Below are positions 12,263 to 21,849 of a DNA stretch of 64,000 bases, piece after piece. The notes beneath the pieces are model-generated. The model did not search any database and was not told the origin of the DNA. It saw only the letters and a program-made list of their open reading frames with translations. Made by a program: the position numbers and the translations under genes. Every line of letters starts with the position of its first letter. The stretch's first letter is position 1. The DNA is from Mya arenaria (taxonomy: Eukaryota > Mollusca > Bivalvia > Myida > Myidae). Location of the stretch: contig NC_069123.1 of the NCBI RefSeq assembly GCF_026914265.1, forward strand, positions 49,112,949 through 49,176,948, given 5' to 3'.

Positions 12263-15200
12263 TAGATGATGATAACAGTCCACCTGCCTATATATGCTGA
12301 AATCTTGTTCTGTGAATCCTTCGCCGTCCGGTAAAATACTGAAAATATTGTTTTAAATAAAAGATCTGCATTCCAAACCATTTCGTTTGCCAAAACAACA
12401 CACTTAAAATTATACAACTTCATGTACTTGCAAATTATACTACTCAACGATGGGATCATTTCAAAGTTCGCGCCTCAGACACGTTTCTTGTTAAAATATA
12501 TGGTGTGTTCCCACCACAAGATTCCGACATCATACAAGATAGAATAAATACAATACTTAAAGTCCATTACTGAAAGAGGGTAAATTACTTAATATCTAAA
12601 CAACTAATATTACCTGTAAACATTAATAAACTTGTCGTTCTTCGACAATGCCCCGGAGTGAAGATCAAGAATAGAGGCCTGGAAATATAAATATAACTTG
12701 AGCTATACTTCCGCTACAATATAAGAATTACACAAACAAAACTTGCTTTAACGAATAATTGCAATACTATTGACACTGATATCCTTCAGAATGATTAATA
12801 CGTACATAATTTACTTACCCCGCCATTGGAGCCGCCGTAGGCCAGTCCCCTTTTTGCAACACTATAATAATAAAAGACAAAATTGTAAAACTGAATAATG
12901 ACTCCTTATTTTGTCATTATTAACGGACGTGTAGCTGAACATTAGTAGTATTAAACAAAGAAAAACTATTCCGACGACATCACGCCTGCCATTCGGAGCT
13001 CCTCGGCCATTTTTTCAAAAACAACCTCGGATGTATATGGACGGTTTACATACTTAAAAAGTGGTACGTTTAAGTCCGCTGCAAATAGATCGCGTAGTAA
13101 TCTTATTTAGTAGTTAAAATTTATGACTTAACTCTTGGGAATCGTAATTATGTTTGCAATAATACACTTCAATGGCAATCAATTTAAACTGAGAGCAATG
13201 AATACAACTCTTAAACACTACATTTAATTAATGCTTTTATTAAAAAAATACGGACTACTTCAACAGATGTACCGGCATACATCCGAGGTTGTTTTTGAAA
13301 AAAATGGCCGAGGAGTTCCGAATGCACGCCTGCACTCACCCCAGCAGGTGCTCCGCTTCCTCTGACGTCACTACATTATCCCGTACAACCCGCCCGCAGA
13401 AACTCGGCTTGCATTCTGAATGGAAATGAGCTATTATAACAAGAGCGCACGCCAACGGCAACGCCAGTCTATTTTATTTCAACAATGGCATTACTCGTAG
13501 ACAATTAGGTTGGAGTTGTGGGCATTGCTATTCATGTGCGTTTTCACGGTTTCTGTCAACATGTTTACCAAGTTTCATTTGAATAGCTTGAGCGGTGTAA
13601 GAGTAATCAGTAGTCAAAGTGTAGAGTTTGCACTGCGACAACGGTACCAAGACTGTACATCACCGTATAATTGATATACACGTTAATGAGTCGGGAATTT
13701 GAATTTGAATTACTGTTTATTATTCGATCTTTTTCAACTTTAAACTGAGTTACTTTTACTGACACTTATATATGATTATAATACAGGTCGTACCTTTAAA
13801 TGGATCTTTTTGGTAATCCGATGAACAAGGAACGCTGTTGACAAGCTCGTCAGTTTTCACATCAGCACGTGCAAATGTCGTTTGTCCAGGGGATCCATAC
13901 CGGTGCTTCAACACAGCTGCCGCTAAAAGAGTCAACCCACTCAGTACTGCCGCCACATATTTCCACTTTGAGCTGGCTATGCCTCCGTTTCTGTGAAATA
14001 AAACAAGATATTAACCCATACAGTAGTCAGTAACCAGGCGTGTAGCTGGATCAAATTGTGGCGGGGGCATGTTTCTCTCCGGTTCCATTCTCGAAAAAAA
14101 TCGTCTGCAAACATGTATAGTTAGTTTATACCCCAGTCCTAGTGTCATGTTCTGACCGCGCCGTTTCTGGCCCCCAACGTTTTGCCAATGTTGGCTGGGT
14201 GTCATGATGTGAAACTTTTTACCACTTGCTAAGCTTTCTATTGCCTCGTTGTATTCCGCTGTTATTGAAGTCGGATTATGCCTCGTTTCCGCCACGCTCA
14301 AACATCGTTGAAGCCACATTGTGCCTTGCTACCGCTTAGCTGCCACCCCGTTCAGTTAAAATCCAACACGCACTCACTGGCTGATCGGACCATATATTAT
14401 TATTGATTTCATTGCCGATCGAGATACATCTTTATTCTTTCTAACCAAACATAAAAGGGAAGACTGCCACCGGAGTCAGAATGGTCCCTCTGACCGGGAC
14501 ACTAGGAATAACAGAATGAAAAAGTGGAAGAACCGCAGAACCCCAAGCAGAATTAAGTTTTCCAGTTCACGTGTTTTCACGTTTAAGTCACGTTGAGCGT
14601 ATTCTGACCATGACCTTAGAGGTATAATATTTCGGGTCTTGTGCGCGACAAGTCGCCTCATAATGGTGAAATTTTATGGCAAGTTGTCTGGACCGGATCG
14701 GTCGCACACACGTAAAAACACTGTGACCCGCCACCTCATCATGGTGAACCGGCCGGCCTTCATGGCATTTTTTTTTAAATCCTAGTAATGCATGGTACTC
14801 ATTTTGGCATTTAACCCCTACGTTTGACCTTTAACTTTTAGGAAAAAACATTGGTATCGTTCGCGACACGCCGTATCATCATGGTGAAACTTCATGGCAA
14901 GTTTTTGAAAACCCTATAATGCATGGTCAAGATACAGCCAGGACAAGGTTTAGTCCGGACCAGTCTAACCAACAGTACACCGTGACTTTGACATTTACAT
15001 CTATGTGTGATCCTGGCCCTTGAGGTACACACCTGGGACTTGTATGATAAACGTCCCTTAATCGTCATATTAAAAAGAATCCATGTCAAGTTTCTTTGAA
15101 ATGTTGTAATGCTTGATAAAGAGGCAATCTGAACAAGGTAAAGTTCTTGCAAGTCTTTTGAAAGTCGGTCAAGATCATGAAGATTGACAGTCCGGATACG

Positions 15201-15662
15201 GTTAACTGACGCACGCATATAACGAAATTTTAATTATTTCATTCTAGCCATTTTGATTTCAATTCTTGTAGAAATGTGCTCACAGAAGGAGCACGTAGTA
15301 ACAACGTTTTATAAAATATCTTCTAGATATGGACCGGACACAAACATCAACTAATTACGCGTATTATTTTCTACCGAGTGGACGTATACGTGGATGAATG
15401 TCGACACTTGTTAATGATAAAACATATAATATAATGAGAATTATTCGAATAAAACAAACCCCCACTGTACATCACCAAATTGTTATTATCATTTCAAACA
15501 GATACAAATAAAAACAATTGTATACTTATCTGAATTCATTTCGGATATGACATTTTCGGATACAGTTATCAATACTTACTGAGCTGTAAGCACTTTGGAG
15601 TCCTTGTCTTTCTTGGGTAGATTATTCTGGTGTTTCTGTTTTCGTACTTTAGGAGTTGTCAT
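7072..15662 (-). CDS. ogfod3: OGFOD3-like 2-oxoglutarate/Fe(II) dioxygenase, complete, eight coding exons
   Basis: Coding exons: 15662-15580, 13990-13794, 13415-13340, 12861-12819, 12678-12614, 12338-12288, 7798-7645 and 7332-7072, totalling 930 nt and 309 residues (human OGFOD3 is 319). The N-terminus is basic and cytosolic-looking, followed by one membrane anchor at about residues 38-55, so a type II membrane protein is likely. VPCSSDYQ, ASILDLHSGALS, LFLTKPTFFSR, HDEYWHPHID, TYGSFFYTSLLYL and VEPRLGRVSFFTSGSEN match the human protein closely. Iron ligands are probably the H-x-D at 220-222 and H278, with R288 for 2-oxoglutarate (prolyl-4-hydroxylase fold). The substrate of the family is not established. 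All junctions are GT-AG except intron 6 (exons 6 to 7), where conserved frame requires a GC donor. Introns are full of repeats. It lies head to head with the gene at 17392. Confidence 0.92.
7478..7573. repeat. 48-bp tandem duplication in OGFOD3 intron 7
   Basis: Two direct copies of a T-rich block that begins TTTTATTTTACAATACTTAT, differing by a few bases. Confidence 0.7.
7949..8232 (+). mobile_element. Fragment of an AACAAGAG-ended element
   Basis: It starts AACAAGAGGCCCAAAAGGGC, a terminus typical of this element class, then about 280 bp without coding content ending at the next element. The far (hairpin) end is not present, so it is truncated or interrupted by the element at 8237. Confidence 0.5.
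8237..10353 (+). mobile_element. Non-autonomous AACAAGAG element with about 13 internal 146-bp repeats
   Basis: It starts AACAAGAGATGTTTGTC, then ATTATGCCCCCC. It ends with a (GACC)n tract, GTGCAAAGCAATATACCCC and a short hairpin closing on GAAGGGGGGCATA. The interior is a diverged array with a period of about 146 bp (perfect marker motifs at 9104 and 9250). Each unit contains a form of AGGTCACTGTGACCTTGACC followed by TTTGACC, GGTCATCTACTGGTCAGGCC and GAGTTATCACTCGGACAACC. It lies wholly within OGFOD3 intron 6. Short open frames in it are repeats. No transposase is visible. Confidence 0.8.
10354..11034. mobile_element. Decayed mobile-element sequence in OGFOD3 intron 6
   Basis: Contains phrases common in such elements (GGGGCATAATTTGAACAA in several versions near 10498, 10645 and 10912) and a G-run at 10755-10770. 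No ends or coding region can be fixed. Confidence 0.4.
11035..11375 (+). repeat. 171-bp unit in two tandem copies
   Basis: Two copies, beginning near 11035 and 11206, share CATCGAGATACAATCAAAAC and CAAGCAATTGTTTACAGAC. An (ACGC/ACGG)n tract follows at 11360-11385, the usual position just before the end of elements of this class. Confidence 0.75.
11632..12185 (+). repeat. 157-bp unit in three tandem copies with GACGG tail
   Basis: Copies begin at about 11632, 11789 and 11946 with GAGCATGTGTACTCTG. Each includes a TGACCTTGA motif and GGTATGGACCCGGGT. The array is followed by a GACGGACAGAC tract and a CCCCTCCCACACCATGGCAG end with a short hairpin potential. It is probably the interior and end of one non-autonomous element. 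Confidence 0.75.
12187..12263 (+). repeat. (AAT)n microsatellite
   Basis: Nearly uninterrupted AAT repeats, ending only about 25 bases before the OGFOD3 exon 6 donor (minus-strand sense: just inside intron 6). Confidence 0.9.
12990..13324. mobile_element. 335-bp Mutator-like MITE with 9-bp target-site duplication
   Basis: Terminal inverted repeats of about 45 bp start CATTCGGAGCTCCTCGGCC on the left and end with the complement of CATTCGGAACTCCTCGGCC on the right. They continue through CAAAAACAACCTCGGATGTA. The 9 bases CACGCCTGC flank both sides (12981-12989 and 13325-13333). Long inverted repeats plus a 9-bp duplication fit the Mutator superfamily. There is no coding content. The insertion lies in OGFOD3 intron 3, 15 bp from the exon 3 splice donor. 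Confidence 0.88.
14340..15235. repeat. Three diverged copies of an element-derived unit in OGFOD3 intron 1
   Basis: Phrases such as CATCATGGTGAAACTTCATG and GCGACA recur near 14640, 14725 and 14870, with TGACC-type motifs between. These look like old internal repeats of a non-autonomous element. No ends are identifiable. Confidence 0.5.
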
Positions 15663-17391
15663 TTCAAAAGGAAAGTTCCACGTAATTTCCCAATTAACAT
15701 GTGTGTTTACAAATAATCGGACACGATCGTTAATTTCCGTAATAATCCGTGGTTTCCGTAATAGATAGGGCGTAAAAAGTATTGTTCGTTTCTGGACCTC
15801 AATCTGGCGTTTGGTGTGTTTCCTCGAGTGACTTCTTGTCGGTGAAATGGATTGCACTGGTAGTGGCCTCGCACCTTTGTATTGTTACGGTCTAAATATG
15901 ACATTATATCGGCATTGATCAAGATAGGGGGATCCTTATCATATTATGAGATGTGTACACAGCACGTGTGTTGTTTATTAAGTGTGGCGGAACTGTGGTC
16001 ATTTAATTGGTAACTCAGCGGTCGCAGTTCCGATTTCCTCTGTCACCAATTTTAATACTATTCGTCTTCCATGAAAACTGTGACGTAGACAGAGGCAAGT
16101 TGACAATGTAGCGTATCACTCGTATAACTGATATAAGAGCAAAGACGTGGTCGATGTGTAACGTGCTAAGCCCCGCTTGTTCCAAGGTATCCTCAAATAT
16201 ATTCATGGTCTCAAACCTAGGCCAAATTGGTATTAAACGTTCGAAAGAACCAGTGGTATCTATTTAAACGGGATGTTTCTGTAAATCCCAGGTAGGTGAC
16301 TGGTAATTTCTCTACATCACTCGAAAGCCGGTGTAGGTATATACGGCTGCAGTGGGTTCGAGCTCGGCATTGCGTGAAGCTAGCCATGCAGTAAGATGAC
16401 GAAAGTCGCAGGTTCTTTCCAGGAACACCTTTCTTCTACGGACAGTTTTTATCTGATCAAAATTTAACACCGTGATCAGTTTTCATCGACTGCAGTCAGC
16501 GTCGTTGATAAAAAAAATAATATTGAAATGTTGTCAGGCCTTTGGTCAGTTTTCAACGGGGTCAGAATTGAATATTACAGGTGTTACAAAGTACATGATA
16601 CATTGAAGTACGTTAAAGAACCAAGCTATTTCAAACCAAATTTCATTGTGTTTGTGCCCCATGCCCACAACAAGAATCATACTTTCACTGTCCGAAATGG
16701 CGTCGTATACTGGTATTTTATATGCGTTACGATTTGTCTCATACTTGATAGTTTAGAAAATATGTTGAACTTTGTACACTTTGTGATAATAAATCACTTT
16801 CTCGTGTTTCAAATGGTCAGCATACCGGAATGTAGATCAATACATCTAATTGACCAACGCGCAATTGTTTATGGTGGATGCTTGCCAACATCACCACGTA
16901 TACGCATCTCTCAACAGTAACTTTGTAATGAATACAGCGATTGCTTTCACGTTTATAATTAGTGTTGTCCGTTCATTTCGCTCCTTTGTATATTCCGTTG
17001 TTTCATTTAGCAATGTACTTGTGTATATGTAAGAATATTCCGTGGCTTAAACAGTTCGACAGGAAATATTATTTAATGGAAATAGCGGTGTGAGGTCGGT
17101 CTGCACTTTTCTCCCGGGAGTTCTAATTGCATATTGAATTGCGAGGAAATTCTGGAGATTCATAGAAGACCAGTCGCTGAACTAAGTGTTATGTATTTGG
17201 ACTAAATAAAGCCTTTTCTGACATCGTAAGTGTAGTGTATATGATTAAAATAGTTTATAACTTACGTGCGCACACAAAACCTTTCTTTGTAGTTTTTTTC
17301 TTCAATTTTCTTATGAAATAAATCGTAGGAATAAGCAGACTAATACGTCGATATTGATGATAAATATAATTTCTTTGTAGCCGGGAGCAAT
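15663..17391. promoter_or_regulatory. Head-to-head intergenic region between OGFOD3 and the EF-hand gene
   Basis: The two ATG codons are 1.7 kb apart on opposite strands, so both promoters lie here. A GTAAGT donor at 17226 and a TTTCTTTGTAG acceptor ending at 17380 suggest a short (155-bp) leader intron for the plus-strand gene. A 130-codon open frame at 16528-16920 has no family resemblance I can see, and I do not call it a gene. No TATA box is convincing. Confidence 0.45.
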
Positions 17392-17955
17392 ATGACAGAC
17401 ATAAACATGCTGGAGGAAAAATGGCGGATTGTTTTCGGCTTAATTGACATCAACAAAGATGGCGTTGTGTCGATAAAAGACGCCGACTCCTGCAAGTCCA
17501 CGTTTACCGACATGTGTTCCGACCCTGCCCGGAAGGCACAGATGGTAGCCGATCTTGACAAATACTGGAACAACATAGTGTTCATCGGGGAGTCCCCGGA
17601 CTGGAGCCGGGAAGTCAGCCAGGAACAGTTCATCAACCATTTCCGAGAGGTGTTCACGAGTGACAAGGCAGGGACGTCACTGACCGTCACGGACGCCCTC
17701 CGACACCTGCTGGCGGCCGCCGACATTGACGGAAGTGGGATATTTACCTTTGACAAGTTCTTTAAGTTTCACCAAGCATTCAATCTAGCACATGACATTG
17801 TGGTGCGCACAACGTTTAATCTGATTGGTCCAGCACCTGATGACACGTGCACGTTGAAACAAGTGCACGATTTCTATGTGGAACTTTTTGTTGGAGAAGA
17901 TCAGAACAAATTTGCCACTTTGAAAAATGCATATAAAGCTATAGGAATGTTATAA
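17392..17955 (+). CDS. Sarcoplasmic calcium-binding / calexcitin-type EF-hand protein
   Basis: A single coding exon of 187 residues. The start is 11 bases after a good splice acceptor, so the leader is probably spliced. EF-hand loop 1 is residues 19-30 (DINKDGVVSIKD, Asp at position 12). Loop 3 is residues 111-122 (DIDGSGIFTFDK), canonical at positions 1, 3, 5, 6 and 9 but with Lys at position 12 where Glu is usual. The regions expected for loops 2 (about 66-80) and 4 (about 148-160) are degenerate. Length and four-hand layout fit invertebrate sarcoplasmic calcium-binding proteins and calexcitins, which are cytosolic calcium/magnesium buffers or sensors. No signal peptide or membrane segment is present. 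An exact orthologue cannot be named. Confidence 0.85.
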   Translation: MTDINMLEEKWRIVFGLIDINKDGVVSIKDADSCKSTFTDMCSDPARKAQMVADLDKYWNNIVFIGESPDWSREVSQEQFINHFREVFTSDKAGTSLTVTDALRHLLAAADIDGSGIFTFDKFFKFHQAFNLAHDIVVRTTFNLIGPAPDDTCTLKQVHDFYVELFVGEDQNKFATLKNAYKAIGML

Positions 17956-18540
17956 AACGTGCAGGTATCATTTCTTGAAAATAACAATCATTATTTATAG
18001 TAAACGTCGGTCAGATGAAAGTTTTACCATTTCAATATATTTCTTTGATTTGACATATTGATCTTTTTTTGACCGGGCATGGCCCATATCTGAACTTGAT
18101 GTAGATTTTTGTTAATAGGCAAGACTGTTGAACAAGTTTTTCATGCCTCCTATTGATTGATTAAGTTCATATAAGTTGTTTCTATGATTTGACCTTTGGT
18201 ACTAAGCGTGTACGAGTCATTGCTCATCATCTTAAATTGACAGTCACATGTTTTTCTGTAACTTGACCTAGCGGCATAGTGTTTAATCAGACATACCTTA
18301 TATATTCGGTTTCCGAACATTTGGGCACCTTAGGTCAGTTCGGGCCAAACGTGTTCGGCACTCAGGTCATCGGCACCATATAGCTAAGTCAAATCGGTAC
18401 CCTAACATATTTGTATTACATTTAGTTGAATTAGTTCAATACGATATATATCGAATGAATACCACTAGTGATGTTTTTTATGAACCCCAAGTATTGTGTG
18501 CACAACACGGTTTTATTGGTTTGACCTAACAACATAGTTT
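17956..18540. other. 3' flank of EF-hand gene, no further gene seen
   Basis: AT-rich and without recognisable coding or RNA. No perfect AATAAA is close to the stop. Confidence 0.4.
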
Positions 18541-19224
18541 CTTACCTGTCATGACCCATATTCGAACTAGATTTTTAAGGATCTTATCAACATTCATTAA
18601 GATCACGCGAAATATAGACACGAATAGACTCGTGCTAATGGACCGAGACCGGCTATGCGCGCAAGTATTTGAAACGGACTATAACAGATGTACTACAAAC
18701 TGGTCTTATTGGATAAATTCAATGCTAAGCTACCTGTTGAAATCCCGACTGTGCATATGCTTGTGCGAAATCATTACATTAATAACATTTGGTCAACAGA
18801 TGTAGGATCCATGCCAAAGCTACGAACATACCGTGAATTTAAACAAGAATTTAAATGTGAAAAGTATTTGAGCTTGGCTCTTAAGAAGAACGAACGTTCA
18901 TTACTTGCTCAATTTAGGACTGGTATATTGCCACTACGAATAGAAACAGGTCGTTATTTAGGTGAACCAGTCAACTCCAGACTCTGTAAACTTTGTGATT
19001 CCCAAGAAGTGGAAAACGAGTGTCATTTTGTCCTAAAATGTCAATTGTACAAATTACATAATGCTGCAACAACTACATGTTTAGGACCACTTATGTCCAA
19101 CGATGAATTTGTAAACCTCTCTGATACAGGCAAAAGCACATATCTCATGCAAAAACATGTCAGACAGTTAGCAAAATATATTGTGAAGGCATACACCATA
19201 AGGAGAAATACGTTATATTCTTAA
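18541..19224 (+). mobile_element. 5'-truncated LINE: C-terminal end of a reverse-transcriptase polyprotein
   Basis: The frame 18688-19224 (178 codons) contains SLLAQFRTGILPLRIETGRY followed by a zinc-finger-like C-x2-C-x9-H-x4-C (CKLCDSQEVENECHFVLKC). This is the usual last segment of non-LTR retrotransposon ORF2 in molluscs and other invertebrates. Related sequence just upstream (18551-18700) reads in a different frame, so the copy is shifted there as well as lacking the polymerase and endonuclease domains. The frame ends in an ordinary stop. It is a dead 5'-truncated insertion between two host genes. Confidence 0.85.
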
Positions 19225-20280
19225 CGCATGAATGACATTGTGTTTCTATTCAATATACATGTTTATGTTTATTAATTTTGCCTCCATATTTTTGCACATG
19301 TACACGTTTGCTTTCGTTTTTTCATTTAATCTTTATCGAATGAAATTATTACCTCTTTGAACAATCTCCATATTTATAACTCATAGATGCTATATATGTA
19401 TAAACTTGATTACCTATACCAGATTAACTGCACTGTAACATACAATTTTAAAAATGTATGACTATAAATATATGCTTTACATAACGTTAATATTTAGGTG
19501 ACTTATAGGTCCGATGGGCCGGTTGTAAAATGTACTATATGTTTGTATTGAAAATGTAATTATGTTATATACACATGTCACTATAATAAACAATTTACTT
19601 ACTTATATAGCTGAGGCAGACGTGTTTATACATGTATAAAAATATTGCATTCATGGATACTATAAATGGAAACACGCAGTACCAGGATAAAGTACTGCGT
19701 GGAAATGATCTTGCTGGAGTTATAAATTGGTGATTTGTTTATAAAATAGCATAGACCAATTGTCTGATTTGGTCCATAATCCCACATAATCGAGATGCTA
19801 TTTGTGTATACATCATGTTTAAATGTCATGTGAGAAAACATACAAGTAGGAGTCAAGCGGCTAGAGTTTAAATGTAATGGGGCGACATTTTTTGAAATAT
19901 CATTTTTTATGAATCGATGACATATAACTAAAGTGGTCCAATTTAGCCCATGATAATATTAACATTTTATGAAGTTAAAGAGACATCTGAAATCGTGTTG
20001 TATATTGTATACAACTATGCGTTGCAGGTAATATAATACAAATGTATGAACAATGTTAACTAGACACATGTGGTTTTAAGAAGAATAAACATTTACAGAG
20101 AACTGTGTTTGTATTTAGATGTATTTTCCATGATAAGCCTGTTGTTCGACTATACATTGCTACATAGAATACAAAATAGTAACAACTAAGTGCACGAGTA
20201 TGTAAGTATATACCTGGTCTTAATACTCGTACATGTGTATACGTAGAAATAATAATCTTTTTATGCATTTTATTCATCTA
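19225..20280. other. AT-rich intergenic DNA, no gene seen
   Basis: Probably includes the 3' untranslated tail of the LINE (to about 19600, where AATAAACAATTTACTTACTT is found). The rest shows no gene, fold or repeat. Confidence 0.4.
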
Positions 20281-20368
20281 ACATATCGAGGGGTGAAAGC
20301 GAAAAGGTTCTATCTGCTTCTTTATTTAATGTCACTTAGAACCTTTTCGCTTTCACCCCTCGATATGC
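20281..20368. repeat. Perfect 31-bp inverted repeat with 24-nt loop
   Basis: The left arm 20282-20312 (starts CATATCGAGGGGTGAAAGCG) is matched without error by the right arm 20337-20367. The transcript of either strand would form a stable hairpin. Flanking sequence shows no target duplication that I can fix. It could be a minimal fold-back element or a small-RNA precursor. Confidence 0.85.
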
Positions 20369-21300
20369 TTATGAAATGTGGTCTTAATAAAATATGGGAT
20401 TCACGTTTATTAACGAATCTTTCATAAAACCTGTAATATAAAACAGATACTCGCATATTTAATTTTGTGTCGATAGTAAAGCACAATTAACAGTTATAGT
20501 AAATGTAATACTAGTAAGTATAACATTCATAGCCCAAATGCAAAACATATGAAACGAATCATTGCGATAATATATATGGTCCTCGTTCTTATTAAGTATT
20601 TATTTTTTTCTGATAGAGTTGTCATGTCATTATTTAATCAGTTCCATGAATACACTCTAATAAATTAGGAGAGTGTAGTCACAATAAAGAGTGAGAACTC
20701 TTCAGCATGTTTGTCACAGTTAGTTGAGTAGCATTTATCTCCCTTGAGCACCTGTCATATTTTATCACCTGTCCGCTAGACGGCGCGATAAATACTTCTT
20801 GTTACTAATTTGAGCGTTATATACCTTGCATTCTAAACATAAATAGGTCAGATAGAATAGTGCCATGAGAAAGTATATACATGATAAATTACTTCTTAAA
20901 ATGAAAGGGCTCAAACAGAATTACGAGTTGAGAAAAAATTAATGTGGATAATTGCATTTATCGATCAGACAACGCCTGAAAAATGGGATGGCCTTTGAAG
21001 AGGATCATTTGTGATTTTACGGAGGGGGCGTTTTGATTACATCTTCAAATTTAATCTGCTGTGACCGAAACGTGTGAATGGATTGTAAACAAGACATATC
21101 CTTTATGTCGAAGCGTTTATCCGACATATTTCTTGCTGTGACGTGGATAAAATAAACAACATTCTCGTACAAATCTGCCGATTGTTTTCAGATCAAGTGA
21201 TATCCTAACCAAGAGAAGTGTCCATACGACACATAGCAAAATGTGAGATATGGACGGTGTCATATCGTTGACATTTATGACTTACTCGTAATATTCTGAC
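20369..21300 (+). promoter_or_regulatory. Upstream region of the ARL4-type gene
   Basis: No coding sequence seen. A small hairpin (ACACTCT...AGAGTGT) lies at about 20653-20679. The promoter of the GTPase gene must lie here or further upstream if the leader is spliced. No firm promoter element identified. Confidence 0.3.
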
Positions 21301-21849
21301 ATGGGAGGCAGTTCTTCGACCCAAGTGACGATGCTAGGGTTGGACTCAGCTGGAAAAACCACCTGTCTTTACAGACTCAAGTTTGGCCAGTATACGGAAT
21401 CAAGACCAACAGTTGGATTTAATTGTGAGAAAATACAAGTTGAGAATAGCAGTGGTAAGACTTCCAATTTCACAGTTTGGGATGTTGGAGGGCACGATAA
21501 AACAAGACCTTTGTGGAAATCTTACTGCCGGAAATCTGACGGGATCATCTATGTGGTCGACAGTACGGACAAGGAACGCTTAGAAGAAGCTAAAGTAGAA
21601 TTAGTAAAAATACTGAAAGCGCCGGAGATTGCTGGATTACCTGTCGTGATATTAGCCAACAAACAGGACTTGCCTGGCTCGCTGTCTGGAAGTGATGTGG
21701 AAAGCGTGCTGGCAATGCGCGAGTTACCCACGAGCCAGCTGTGGCACGTTGAGCCTACGTGCGGGGTCACGGGGGAGGGGCTCGAGGAGGCCGTTGAAAA
21801 GATTGCCGACCTCATAGAGAAGAAACGGAAAGGCAAGCGGAAAAGATGA
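21301..21849 (+). CDS. arl4: ARL4-type small GTPase (ADP-ribosylation-factor-like)
   Basis: An intronless frame of 182 residues. MGGSSS gives Gly2 for N-myristoylation. The P-loop is GLDSAGKT (13-20), switch I is PTVGFN (36-41), the interswitch/switch II is WDVGGHDK (60-67), the guanine motif is NKQD (120-123) and the C-terminus is strongly basic (EKKRKGKRKR). RPLWKSY, DGIIYVVDS and RLEEAK match vertebrate ARL4A/C/D, which also have single-exon coding regions and a basic C-terminal tail used for plasma membrane or nuclear targeting and ARNO recruitment. An unusual feature is that the catalytic Gln of the GGQ motif is His (residue 65), followed by Asp. The next-best alternatives are ARL11/14, but the tail and RPLWKSY favour ARL4. 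Confidence 0.9.
   Translation: MGGSSSTQVTMLGLDSAGKTTCLYRLKFGQYTESRPTVGFNCEKIQVENSSGKTSNFTVWDVGGHDKTRPLWKSYCRKSDGIIYVVDSTDKERLEEAKVELVKILKAPEIAGLPVVILANKQDLPGSLSGSDVESVLAMRELPTSQLWHVEPTCGVTGEGLEEAVEKIADLIEKKRKGKRKR

Noticed and set aside
12282-12288. Ordinary GT donor (CAG|GTGGAC) for OGFOD3 exon 6
   Set aside because: It would shift the frame of exon 7, whose sequence is strongly conserved with human OGFOD3. The GC donor three bases... upstream keeps frame.
16528-16920. A 130-codon plus-strand frame between OGFOD3 and the EF-hand gene
   Set aside because: AT-rich composition, no recognisable domain and no splice or promoter support; it lies in the region expected to hold two promoters.
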